Below, piece after piece: positions 23,505 to 35,360 of a DNA stretch of 64,000 nucleotides. A model generated the notes under the pieces. It saw only the letters and a program-made list of their open reading frames with translations, ran no database searches and was not told the DNA's origin. Every line of letters begins with the position of its first letter. Position 1 is the stretch's first letter. The position numbers and the translations under genes were made by a program. The stretch covers positions 1,178,001 through 1,242,000 of the forward strand of contig NC_016460.1 in NCBI RefSeq assembly GCF_000226115.1, read 5' to 3'. The DNA comes from Thermothielavioides terrestris NRRL 8126. Its lineage: Eukaryota > Ascomycota > Sordariomycetes > Sordariales > Chaetomiaceae.

Positions 23505-24045
23505 TACAGGACACTCCTGGTTTGTTTGTTAGTCTGGTTCTTCGCCCCACTTTTTGCCCACATTTTGACAGGGGGCCTGCAGCCAACCAAAAATCAGCCT
23601 TTTTACCCACCTGTTCAGTTCCTGGCTCTGGCATTGTATTCAACCAAACCATCAAAAAAAGCATCACTACCATCAAAACCATCAAAACCTTCAAAATCGG
23701 CTAAGGCAGCCAAATCAGCCAAATCAGCCAGATCAGCCAGGTGGGCAGTTCAGCTATAAAAAAGCCCTAAAAGGAAGCTATTTTACAGGCGTGGGATGCA
23801 GTGCCTTCTGACTACCTACTTATCTGTTGCGGTTGGTTCATTCCATGCCAAGGCGGCTAGCGCAGGTGATTGAGAATCACCTAGGGGGGTACACGGGGTA
23901 CTGAGATTGACCTGTTTCGCTTCTGTTTTTCTATGGAAGATTAAGTACTGTACAGCTTTTGTAAGCCATTGTTGATTGGCTTTCAGACCCTTGCTGTGAT
24001 CCACCGTAAGTACCAAACTAACAAACAAACCAGGGGGGCATTGTA
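23505..24045. mobile_element. Non-autonomous Tc1/mariner-like element (MITE family 1, copy 1)
   Basis: The element spans 23507-24043 (537 bp), flanked by TA at 23505-23506 and 24044-24045. The ends are inverted repeats: CAG plus a short variable part, then CCTGGTTTGTTTGTTAGT and a following TGGT. A second copy lies in opposite orientation at 61,222-61,756. TA duplication with CA-type ends fits the Tc1/mariner (including pogo/Fot1) superfamily. No transposase is encoded. The interior has short direct repeats (ATCAAAACC-like and GCCAAATCA-like). Orientation is arbitrary because it is non-coding. Confidence 0.88.
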
Positions 24046-24625
24046 CAAGCAATGGAGCAGCTGGCTGGGATGCAGGGTTCACGATGGACACCTTCACAAG
24101 GTAGGTTCTTTTCCCACTTGTTGTGAATGCCAATGGACAAAATTCGGCAGGAAACGACCTGTTACATTTCGGTTGCCAAGAAAACTCGGGCAATTGACAT
24201 TGGGAATTGGAGCTGGTCTCCCGTTGTGCACAGGAATTTCTTGCCAGCGGTGAATTGAGTTGGGGAAACTGCTTGGGACTGTTTGACGTAATGGGGACAT
24301 CCATGGATCCTCAAGCTTCCCCGCATCCGAACTATCAATGTTACACCCACCGAAGCCGGCAGGACCAGGGTGCAAATCTAAGCCGGCGCTATCCTCGGGA
24401 AACCAACGGTTATCTGAAATACGGTACCTTCCTCTGCTCCGCGCGCCCCGGAGACGTCCGAGTATTCTCCATCAGAGACGGTCACCATCCCGGAGGGGCA
24501 AGGCAATCGATTGACTGGACTGCCCACACGGTTTCCCGTTCAATTGGGTGGCAGCATTTTAGATCGAGGCGTTGTCTGTCATAGTTCCATCGCTCGACGG
24601 ATTATAAGACGGGGGAGACGGCACG
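24046..24625 (+). promoter_or_regulatory. Upstream region of the GABA transaminase gene
   Basis: 580 bp between the MITE and the start codon at 24,626. The transposon therefore sits within about 0.6 kb of the start codon. A CAATTGG-like word lies near 24,541. No assigned regulatory site. Confidence 0.4.
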
Positions 24626-26264
24626 ATGTCGGTGTGCAGAACCATCCGGGCCAGCAACGCCCTCTTGCGCGCGGCGTCCACCTCGTCCGCGTCTCCGGCA
24701 GCCCGACCCGCCAGACCGGCTGCCGTTGCCGTGTCTCCCAAGTCCCGCCGCCACTTCACCGGCTCGGCCCGCGTCATGTCATCCTTCTACAGCGGCTGGG
24801 AGCCCGAGGGCCCGTCGGTCAAGACCGAGATCCCCGGGCCCAAGGCCAAGGCTGCCACCACCGTACTCAACGAGGTGTTCGACACGCGTAGCTTGAACAT
24901 GCTCACCGACTACTCCAGGAGTGCGGGCAACTACATCGTCGATGCCGACGGCAATGTCTTGCTGGACGTGTAAGTTGGCGGCCTCTCACGGTTGCCAGAG
25001 GAAAAGCAACACAAGTTATCCCAGAACTGATGATGGTCTCTTCTCCCTTTTCAGCTACGCCCAGATCGCTTCCATCCCGCTCGGGTACAACAACCCGGCC
25101 CTGCGCAAGGCCGCGCAGAGCGACGAGATGATCAACGGGCTGATCAACCGCCCCGCCCTGGGCAACTTCCCGCCCCTTGACTGGGCCGAGATCCTCAAGA
25201 CCGGCATCCTCAAGGTCGCCCCCAAGGGGCTCAATCAGGTCTTCACCGCCATGGCCGGCTCCGATGCCAACGAGACGGCCTACAAGGCCGCCTTCATGTG
25301 GCGCCGCCAGCGCGACCGGGGCGGGCCGCAGGTCGAGTTCACCGAGGAGGAGATGCAGTCCGCCATGGAGAACAAGTCGCCCGGCGCGTCCCAGCTCTCC
25401 ATCCTCAGCTTCAAGTCCGCCTTCCACGGCCGCCTCTTCGGCAGCCTGTCGACCACGCGCTCCAAGCCGATCCACAAGCTCGACATCCCCGCCTTCGACT
25501 GGCCGCAAGCCACCTTCCCCAAGCTCAAGTACCCGCTCGACGAGCACGCGGCCGAGAACGCCGCCATCGAGCAGGCCGCCCTCGACGAGGTCGAGCACCT
25601 GATCAAGAACTACCACGTGCCGCCGTGCGCCGTGATCGTCGAGCCGATCCAGTCCGAGGGCGGCGACAACCACGCGTCGCCGGCCTTCTTCCGCGGCCTG
25701 CGCGAGATCACGCGCCGGCACGGCGTGCTGCTGATCGTCGACGAGGTGCAGACGGGCGTCGGCGCGACCGGTCGCTTCTGGGCCCACGAGCACTGGGACC
25801 TGCCGCACCCGCCCGACATGGTCACCTTCAGCAAGAAGGCCCAGACGGCCGGCTACTACTTCGGCAACCCGGAGCTGCGCCCCAACAAGCCGTACCGCCA
25901 GTTCAACACGTGGATGGGCGACCCGGCCCGCGCCCTGGTGTTCCGCGCCATCATCGACGAGATCGAGCGCCTCGACCTGGTCCGCCACACCGCCCGCGTC
26001 GGCGACTACCTGTACGGCAAGCTGGAGCGCCTGGCCGAGAAGTACCCCGACGAGTTCCAGAACCTGCGCGGCAAGGGCATGGGCACCTTCATCGCCTTTG
26101 ACAACCCGCGCCGGGACGCCTTCCTGGCCAGGGCCAAGAAGTTCGGCATCAACATCGGCGGGAGCGGGCAGAGCGCCGTGCGGCTGCGCCCGATGCTCAT
26201 CTTCGAGGAGAAGCATGCGGATATCCTGGTGGACGCGCTGGAGAAGATTGTGACGTCGTGGTGA
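24626..26264 (+). CDS. 4-aminobutyrate aminotransferase (GABA transaminase, UGA1/gatA type)
   Basis: Exons 24626-24969 and 25055-26264 encode 517 residues. It is a class III PLP-dependent aminotransferase that converts GABA and 2-oxoglutarate to succinic semialdehyde and glutamate, in the GABA shunt and in nitrogen use. Diagnostic parts are FHGRLFGSLSTTRSKPIHKLDIPAF, the PLP-pocket DEVQTG (344-349), and the Schiff-base lysine within TFSKKAQTAG (K375 or K376). The first 50 residues are Arg/Ser/Ala-rich with no acidic residue, like a mitochondrial presequence. An in-frame ATG at 24,776 (MSSFYSGW) would give a form without it. The intron splits the Val codon before YAQIASIPLGY. No disrupted residues were seen. 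Confidence 0.96.
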
Positions 26265-27677
26265 TGTCCTGGTTTTGATTAAGGCAAAAATCTTGTTGTT
26301 GTTGACATGGGTTTGGCGGACGTCCGAGGGAGCGTGCTTGCTGTTTGTTGGTCCAGTTAGGCATGCCACACCGCGACGGATAATCAAGGGTTGTTCAGCC
26401 GGGCGCGGATATGGAGTGATAATTTTGGTGTCGAACTCCCTCGATGAGACATGGCTCCTCAAGCTTGGCGGCTCTGCCATCTTGGGGTCTTGTGCCCGGC
26501 AGACCATGTCCAGTTCGTGAAGTCAACACCCTCCTTGCGATGCCAATTGGGGTTGTTCCATCAGCTCAGGTATCTTTCCGCATTCCCCTTGACCCTGCCC
26601 AATTGAATTGAATGAGATGACCCTTACTGAGCCAAGCACACCCAAGATTGCGCGACTGAGCACCAACACCCATCCGCGGCGCTTCTCACCCTCCGATGGA
26701 TGTCTCGATCAGCACAGCTGGGGCATATCCTCCAACACCATCCATTCATTCATTCCCTCAGCCGCTCCAACACTGCCGACTGAATAGCGAACGCCAGGAC
26801 GTTGTTACAAAAACCCTATGCTAGCAGCAGTCCACCATGACTCAAGCACGGCTCCCCGTTTCCCGCCAGGCACAGGCACAAACGCCGACCGCCACACATC
26901 CCTTATGCACCGCCGGTATCCCATTCCTTATATACACGGACAAACGTAAACAGGAGAGAGAGAGAGAAACCACCATTAAGGAGGCATTATATACCGCTAA
27001 TACAACCCAACCGCGCCCCACCTCCATGTCCACCTAGTGTAAAAAGTCCTCAATGCAATCCCAATGCGTATCAAATGAGACCCCACCCCTTGAACCGCCA
27101 GCCCGGGCTCTCGCCGTGGTGACTGACTGACCACACCACCGTCCGAACTGGATCGCCCCAAAAAGCCAGCTTGCGCTGGCCGGGTTGCGCCAAATTCCAC
27201 CACCAGCACCACCCGGCACCAGACACGCCGCACCATGCGATGAATCGATGAATTTGCAAACCATCCACCCACCCTCGCCGAGCGAGTAAAAGAAGACGGG
27301 GAAAGTAGAATGAACCAGAGAATGAGCCCCTCCATCAATAAAATATGTAATAGGTATCATACCGTATCCCTATCTCCCCATGGGCGGCGGGGTATGAAAG
27401 CGCTATCGCACCCGTCTTCCCATACGCACGCAATTCCCAGATCCTATTTCATGAACTGCCGTTCCTTTCCCCCGCCGCAAGATTATCATGCAGGTAGAGT
27501 GCGCAAGGAATGCGGCGCTTTGATGAAGCGCAACGGCCTGTACGCCTTTATGGGTAGGGAGGGTAGGGCAGCGTTGGCTGCGTTATTTCGGGCCTCGTCG
27601 ATCTCTGAGTTCCTTCCCGCCTCCCGGCATGTGAGAGATTACGGGGATGCGAATAAAAGAGAGACCTGCCTCGGATT
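26265..27677. other. Convergent 3' intergenic region
   Basis: 1.4 kb between the 3' ends of the GABA transaminase (+) and SET2 (-). A GAGAGAGAGAGA microsatellite lies near 26,955. Open frames show no known motif. Confidence 0.55.
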
Positions 27678-30643
27678 TCAGTGGCTCAGCACCACCTGCT
27701 GCTGCTTCTGCTGCTGCTGTGGTGGCTGCGCATCAACATCCATCGAAGAGACGACGTCTTCCGGTGACGGAGAAGCACCGACTCCCCTGCCGGCGGCGCC
27801 GGCGGCGGCCGTCGTCATCAACCCATTCGCCCGCGCCGCGGCCACGCCACTGGCGTCTTGCTTCTTCGCCCCGTCCATCTGGGCCAGCGCTTCGTCCTCC
27901 AGCCGCTGGGCCTCCTCGTTCTCGCGCATGAGCGCCTCCTCCTGCTCGCGCATCGACCGCTCCTCCTCGGTCAGCGGCGTGTCGGCCGGCGGGGGCGGCG
28001 GGCTGGGCGGGCTCGGGACGGCGGCGGGCTCGTCCTCTCTCGCTCGTTTCGCCGACGGCGTCTCGGACGGGGGCGCCCCTCCCTCCTCGGGCGATTCGAC
28101 GAGGTCCTCGTCGTCGCGCTTGCGCTTGCGCCCCGCCGAGCTGCCGGGGCTGCTGGCGCCTTCGACGTCAGACATGGCTTCGTCGCCGTCCTTGACCGGT
28201 GTGGCGGCTGGACCCGCGCCGGCCCCTCCGTCTGGCCGGGACGATGCAGCAGCGGCCCTCTGGGCCTTCCTCTTCTCGTGCTCGGTGTATTTCACCAAGG
28301 CGCGCTCGAAGAAGTCTTGGACGTAGTTTCGCACCTTTTTTGCCAGCTTGGAGGAGATGGAGGTCGGGTCCTCAACGCGGTTGTTCTTGTAGTCCGAGGC
28401 GACAAGTTTCTTGTTGACCTCACGTGCGAACTTCTTCAAGTCCTCCTTTGGGAGTTTGCCGTGGAACTTGTCCATGACGTGCTTGACATGAGGGAAAAGC
28501 TGGGACCCGGTCAGCATTGCGGCGCACGCAAGGGCGGTCTGTAGCGCGGCGGCGAGCCTTACCGTGTTCTCGTAGATCTTCATCTGCTTCTCGATCGGCA
28601 GAGAACGCCACTTTTCCTTTTTGGGGTCCGCCGTAGGCGTGCTGGACCGCTGTGGTGTGTGGCCTGCCGAACGCCGAGGCGTCGGCTCTTTGGTCAGGCT
28701 GTCGATGATGCTCTGCAGCGCTTTTTGGTCCTGCTGTGCCTTCGCAGACGCCTTCGGGGTCTCGATGGCAGGCATGGTGGGACGCTGCCATTGCGTCCTA
28801 CCGTTCACATCGTAAAAGTAGTATCGCCCGGTCTTGTCGGTGGTGACAAACCACCCGGCGGGCAGATTGGTGGGCAACTTCCGGGGGCGCTGCCCGTTGA
28901 AGTAATTCGCATTCCGCTGCGGGATGTTGCTACGCGGTCCGGTCGGGATGACCACGTTGGCGAAAGGATCCGCCGCGGGCTTGGCCGGCTCGTCGCGGTC
29001 CTTGTTGCGCCGCTCCTCCTCGAATGAATTGACTGTTGTTGGCGCCGTATGGTCGTGCTTCTTGCGCGGGATGCGGTAGGCGGTCTCCAATTTGCTCCAC
29101 TCGTCGAGCAACCGCTGGGCGGCAGCAGCGACCCCTTCGTGCGCGGCCGATGCGAGCGGCTGCACCGCCGCCTCGATGTTCGAATCCGAGATCTTGTTTC
29201 GCGTGATCCGCGGAAGCTGGTATAAAATGTCCAGGATTTGCAGAACCACGTTGGTGTCGTCCTTGAATGTGTTCAAGGTGCTTTTCAGGATTTGGTAGCC
29301 GTGCATCCTCACCACCCTATGGCGAAGATGGTCATCCTCGGTCGCCTGGAGTCGGGAGAGCAGCTTGACGGCAATCCACTTCTCCTTGCACTGCATGAGC
29401 GTAGCCATGACCTTGTTGACGCCGTCCTCGTCGAGCGCACGGGGCTGAAGGCTGTTGACATATTCCTCGTCGTCCTCGTGCGCCTTCTTCTTGCGCGGCC
29501 TCTTGGCGACCGTCGTGTCCCAGTTGTCGCCATCGTCGATGCCGAGCGCCTCAATGGTTGCAAGCGGCAGTTTGGTTGCGCGTTCTGTCTGCGTCTTGCC
29601 GCCGATAAAGCCGACGCAGTTTGGCTCGCCACAGTAGCACGGCTGCGGGTCGGCGCCATAGCGGTCCACGTTGTAGTTGAACACCAGCTCCTCGCCGGCG
29701 CGGATCCTGCGGCCGGCGAAAATACCCATGCGCAGCTTTTCGCCCACCACCCACTTGTCCACATAGCAGTTGGGATTGCACGAGTGATTGCAAAACCTGC
29801 CGAGGTTGCCCTTTTTGGTCGCATCCACGAACTCGTTCTTGGTCAGCGACATAAAGTAGAAGTGCTTGATGCCCTCCTTGTCGTACTTCAGCATGCGGCT
29901 GCGGAAGGTGGGCTCGTTGATGACCTCGCCGACGTACTCGTACACAAAGTCATTGGGCTGCAGGTCAGTGTCCGCCCGCAGGCCAAAGCCCTTCTTCTCC
30001 GTCTTGATGACCGAGACCTTGGCATACTGCTTGCGCTGAAACCGCTGGTTTTGGCAGCCATCGCCGCAGTTGCATTCGCCGTCTACGCACTCGATCTTGG
30101 TCGCCCGGTTGATGCAGTCTGAGTCCTCACCGCAGGCGTGATTACGGTCGTCACCTGCCAGTTCGGGGGATGGGGGAGGATCCCGTTTGTTAGAGACGAC
30201 ACGTCACTAAAACGCGCGGGCGGGAGAAAGCGTGGAGCAGGGGGGGAGGGGGAGGACCTACGCCAATCTTCAGCGCAGTCACAATCCAGAGCGTCATGGT
30301 CTGATGACCCCATGTTCCGCGAGCCATAGAGACAATCGTTGATCACCTGAAATGTGCTGCATGCTTCCTGAGTGGCGTCCGGCAGATGGTCGAACAATGG
30401 AGGCGGGCTCGAGGGCATTCTTTGGGACGCTTTTCGTGATAGCTTCGGTAGCGGGCCATTTTCGGGCGGTGATATGCTGGCGCCGGCAGATTTCGCGTCG
30501 TCGGGCGACGTGCTGGACGCCCGTGAGTTGATTTTGGACCCGTTCGGGGTGGCCGAGCCGCTCGAGTCCTCCCGTTTTAACCTGACTCCGTTGGGTTTTG
30601 ACCACTCCTCCCGTCTCGGTGCATCCGCCGTGCCTCCCTCCAT
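27678..30643 (-). CDS. SET2: Histone H3 lysine-36 methyltransferase SET2
   Basis: My model has exons 30262-30643, 28563-30154 and 27678-28499, giving 931 residues. SET2 methylates H3K36 on chromatin behind elongating RNA polymerase II. Parts in order: disordered N-terminus; Cys-rich AWS (about 118-165, CDCAEDW then HACGEDSDC); SET (about 170-295, with NHSCNPN at about 250-256 and ELVFNYNVD at about 283-291); post-SET (CYCGEPNC); WW domain (about 548-587); SRI domain (about 649-726) that binds phosphorylated polymerase CTD; acidic disordered tail. The second intron, 28,500-28,562, is 63 nt with no stop, so the frame also reads through it. I remove it because the SRI alignment needs YENT joined to LFPHVK. 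The start is the ATG at 30,643; an earlier in-frame TTG was not used. Confidence 0.94.
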
Positions 30644-33600
30644 GGTGATCAAAGCGTGCAAGTCAAGCGCCGAGGTCGCGAACTGATCGCTCTAGCCAAA
30701 ATGTGAGGCTGGGTGGGAATGTGAGAGGCCGTGGTAGAGCGAAAGGAGATCGGGTCGGAGACGTCGAAGGCGGCGCACATGAAGGCAGCGCGGCGGACGG
30801 TTCAGGACCGGGAAGTAAAAGGTGGGAAGCAGTACGCGAGCACTCAGGGAGAAGAAGTCGGGGAGGAGAGCTTGTAGTGGACAACGAGAAGCTATTCTGC
30901 TGCGTGCCGAGCTTGCGACATGGCAACGCAAAACCGCAAAACCGACGGGGACGGGAATGGGTATGGGGGCGGGTCCAAGTGAGTGTCGCGCACCGCAGAA
31001 GTGGCCGAGGAAGCAGAGAGTGCCCGTCGGTCCTGCTGCGTCCCAGGACTACCTACGCAAATCTGAGTTTCTGGTCTTCCATAGCAGGGCAATCCTGTAT
31101 CTCAAGGCCTCGATGCGAATTGAAGTTGCGGCGTTGTTGGCTCGTTGTTGAGGGCGGATGTGGCCCGGCTTCGGCAAAAGTCCAGACAGATGCAGCGCGC
31201 GCCAATCCAGTCCCGCTCGCGCAGTGCCCCAGAGTTACACGTTGGTTAGCTCCCTTCTGCACAGTAGCGGCCCGACCATATTCCGGCAGAAGCCCCACCG
31301 TCCGCAGCACCCCATGGTCCCCATCCCACCATCCCAGTTACCCCACGATGTGTACCTGGCTGGAATGGTTGCGGTGACGGCAGACCACAGACAACCCGCC
31401 CACTCAAGTAAAGCCTTTCCGCTCCTCTAGAAATCCTCCCCTCTCGACACCGAAGCGTCACAAACGCCGCCGACAACGGATTTGTGAGATGGTATAGTTA
31501 ACATGCCGCTTCGTTCAGTGAATTCCCGTTTTCCTGCACCCACCTTCCTCCCTCCCCTTCCTCTCGGTTCCCGGTTGCTTTCCCGCGGCAGGAGAAACCT
31601 GAACGGGAACTGAGAATTCCGAACGCATTGTAGCTGTTATGGTTCCAATGTGCACAGCATAAGGTGGGCAGGAGAGACATTGGCGGTACCGGGTCCCAAT
31701 TGTCATGCGCCGGATTACCTGAGGCCCTGACCTGGTTGGTCGTTTGTCGGGTTAGCATACGTGAAGCTCTTCAGTCTCCATGTCGAGGCACCTGAGATTT
31801 TCCAATATCACGCAAATAAGGAGACTGGACACGCTCGGGCAACTGCCGCGCCGGGTTTGATATGGTCCTTGTTGTCCTGTGGTAAACGGCCCATCATCTA
31901 GCGTATGAATTTCTCAGGGCATCCGGCGATGGAACGCTGGCGAGGCGCATCGGAGCGGTGTGCATGGATACGGAACCGGGAACGGGCGTCGAACGGCTTG
32001 ATGGCCCAGTCCAAAACAGCGCTTTTATAGAGCTTGTAACCCGCGGCGACTGGGAATGCTCGCCGCGACCCGGTGCCGATATGCCAGCTCATCGTGCAGG
32101 AAGCATGTGGAGCAACACCCGAGGCGGTGCCCAAGCCCGCGAGAACTATTTAAAGGTCTAGAGAAGTTCGTCGGCGATGATGGGTCTGTGGTCGAAATAT
32201 ACTCCAAATTCTCGCCCGGCAGCATGCGAACCGCGCGAACCTCGCGCACAGCATCGGCCCGCAAGCGGCGAAGCGGTGCGGCTTTTCGAGAACCGATCTA
32301 AGAAGCTTCGGCTTTGTCACGTACAGCGATGATCGACTGACGCTCCGAAGATGCCATTGGTGAGCGGTGCTCACCGATGCAGCCAATGGGCCGCCTGAAT
32401 GGGCCATTCCCACTTTGCGCTGGTGGGTACATCTTCAGATTTGACGGGACCAATTGGGCTGAGTCTTTGAAAAAGCATCGACTTCACCTCAACGTCTCCT
32501 GGTTGCCGGCAGGCCAAGAGGCTCAGCCGGGACGGCGTGTGCTGTCTCGGTGCCGCCAAAGAAGCTGTCAACAGCCGTGGCAGGCGCGGGGGCAAAATTG
32601 GGCTCCTGTTTAGGCCGAAATCCGGGGCCTTTGCTGCTGCAGCGCCTTCCCCAGACGCCCGCACCCTATCACGGGCGGGAAAGACCTAGCAATGGGGGGT
32701 CACATGTGCAGCTGCACGTCGCTTCGCTTGGGGGATGCAGAGTGCAGATGGCCAGCCATTTCATCAATCAGACGCACGTCGGCAGACCTGCATCCACCCA
32801 GCTCGTTGCGAAGCGCTGACGCCCTTCCGCCGCAGCAGGCCTGTTGCGCTGGCAAAGGGCAGTCGCCGTTGGGGAACCCAAATCGGACGGGGACGGGAGG
32901 CATCTATCCCTGCGCTCCCGTCGGCTTCCAACTCGGGCAGGACACCGTTGCCTTGGCACCCAGCACAACACCAGGGAGTGATTCACTGTCGGCGCCAGAC
33001 TGGGCGAATCGGTTTTCGCTCAGTCTCTCGGCTAGAACCGGGAAGTTGTGACGTTGAAACTCGTCAACCGTGTGATGGACTCGGCCTGAAGTCCGCCATC
33101 ACTGGCCCCGAGCAAGTGACTAGCAGACAAGCCGAATGGCTCGTCTTCTCCGTCTTTTTTAGCTCCTTTGTCGACCAACCCTTTTCGCATCTGGACGGGA
33201 CACACTCTGGGGGGTTGCCGTTCACACCATCTCTTTCGATCCGGGCCCACGCTATTAGGCCACCTGAACAGTCACTTGATCTGGGCTGCAGCTGCATGGG
33301 GTGAGACACCCAGAGCGGAAAGCCAGGCAAAAAAAAATTACCAGACGTGGGAAGATGCGCGACACTCGCTGCGAATCCAAGACATTGGAGATTTGGGACA
33401 GCTGATCACGCCAGATTCGGGTGTTGATTCGGGAGAAGAGCGTGGGTGGCAGCTTAACACTAACACAAGATTGAACATTAGCGGGCCATGCATCTCGTGC
33501 TGAAAAGGGAGAAAGCTCAGGTTGGAAGCTTGCCTGGTTAGTTAACGTGCCTGTTAACATTAACCACCAAGCAAGCCCCTGGGCAAGCACTGAGCGGCAG

Positions 33601-34203
33601 GGAGCGGTGGGTTTTCGGTGGGACTCTGGTCGCTTGTTTGCAGGGGGCAGGCCCGCTCCGCAACGCAAGACGCGCGCTTCTGACGGCTCGCGTGTCTTTG
33701 CCGCCTCCCTCCCCCCCAGTCCGCCCGTCTGTCAACCACTCGAATTGCCGGCCTGCGAGCGTTCTGAAGTCTGGCCCCGATGTTTTGTCCGCGCCGGGCG
33801 GCACTCCAGCGCTGACGGCCTCGCCGCGGGCAGCTCTCGACACTCGTTTATTCCTTCGCCCGTCCCTTCCTTCGTTGCGCCGATGCAGGGGAATGCTCGA
33901 ACGCGGAGCACCAGCACCGGCACCAGTACCAGCACCAGCACCTGTCCGAGCAACACGACGCAAACCGGCCCCAAGCTTTCCCCCTCCCTCCCATAAATAC
34001 CTTGCCATACGTGCAGCTTCGCCACTGCTGCTGGAACTGCTGCAACCCGAACCTTGGATCACGAGCGGCGGCCTCTCATATTCGAGGGACTCGTCATATC
34101 TGCGTTTTGGTCAAATGACGCACGGCCGCCGGCTCGGGCATGTCACATTTCTTCGCTTCTCCGTTCTCTTCCCTTCGACGGCACTGGGCAGCCGATCGCA
34201 GCC
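30644..34203. other. Gene-poor divergent region between SET2 and the AT-hook-like gene
   Basis: 3.56 kb with ordinary base composition and no RIP signature. It holds the two promoters. Many short overlapping open frames occur on both strands; I checked their translations for motifs and found none. No tRNA, transposon end or long repeat was seen, though a diverged or multi-exon gene could be missed. Confidence 0.5.
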
Positions 34204-35360
34204 ATGGAGTCCTTCTTTAGCGACACCGAAAAGGTACGTTGGCCACGTCGCCGTCCAGCCACCCCGGCTTCTTGCTCCCTGCGCAGGATTCAAAGAAGTT
34301 AACCGTCCCTCTGCCTCCCATGCAGCGCTTCATTTTGGCCGAGATGATCAAGCTCAGCCAGCTCGACGTTGCCATTCTCGTGGACTTCATCAAGGCGCAC
34401 GGGATCCGGCCGGACTGGCTAAATATGCAGCTCCCAGGAGGTAAGAGACGCGCTCTTCCTCATCGGCAGCCTCGTCGAGTCCGCGAGCCCAGTGCGATCC
34501 TCTAACACGCTGTCGCAGGGCGCAACATGAGCCAGTGTCTGCACGCTGCAGAGGCCATGTTCAACACGCCGATGCCCCCGCCGCCTATGATCTCGCCCAT
34601 AAAACGTAAATCTCAGGGTGATCTAGAGGATTACGCCCCGAAACGTCAGGCGGTCGAATCCCCTGGCGAGCTGTCCCCGCGCGGCTTTTCGCTCGGTCCC
34701 AACATACAGTCCGCCACCCAGCCCGTAAACATCCAGCCCCGACCAAATGGCTACGCTCCGGCTCCCTTGCCCCCCTTGGGTCCCGCGCCGGCCGTGTCGG
34801 CTTCCCCCTATAATCCAACTCCGACCGGCCGGAGACGCGGACGTCCCCCGAAGTCGGTGCAGAATACCTGGCAGGTATCGACTTATCCTTCGATTGCCCC
34901 GTCACCTGCAGCCTCGTCCGGTTCTCAACCACACAGCCCGGGCCTGCATGGGGCCCCACCGCCACAAAGCGCGGCTCAAGGCCCATCAGACCCAAAGCAG
35001 AAAAAGAAAGCGCTGCCCGACATTGCGCCTAGGCCGGTTCAGGGAGGGCCAAACTCGGAATCGGCCATCAGGTCACCTGCCGTCCCGGGAGCGGACTACC
35101 AAAGCTGGCGGGAAGAGACATCTCGTCGGGATTACTATCAAGTCCAGTCATCCGAGCCTGCATCGCGAGAGCGACCGTCTTCGGCATACCCCCCAATCTT
35201 ACCCCGACCGCGGAGCCCGTATCCGTTGCCTCCCCCAGGGGAATCAGCACGGCCAGCTTCGACAGAACTGAGGCGTTTCGAGGAAACACCTCCAGCGACT
35301 ACGTCGGAACCGACAAAGAAGGAAAACAGGACCTCGGCTGGGGAGCCAATCAAGACGTAG
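34204..35360 (+). CDS. Conserved protein with AT-hook-like motif, function unknown
   Basis: Three exons, 34204-34233, 34326-34440 and 34519-35360, give 328 residues. The first exon (MESFFSDTEK) is 30 nt and joins in phase 0 to RFILAEMIKLSQLDV. The second junction completes QLPGGRNMSQC. The N-terminal 70 residues form a compact helical block (DVAILVDFIKAHGIRPDWLNMQLPGGRN), the most conserved-looking part. The rest is Pro/Ser-rich and disordered, with an AT-hook core, RRRGRPPK, at about 154-161 and basic stretches. A minor-groove DNA-binding nuclear role is plausible from the motif alone. I do not recognise a named family. Exon choice rests on reading continuity and canonical splice sites. Confidence 0.78.

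Noticed and set aside
24903..26507. Long open frame (534 codons) on the minus strand
   Set aside because: It is antisense to the GABA transaminase exon. Its composition reflects GC-rich third positions and it has no recognisable domain.
30644..30661. Six-codon extension of SET2
   Set aside because: It begins with TTG; the first ATG is at 30,643.
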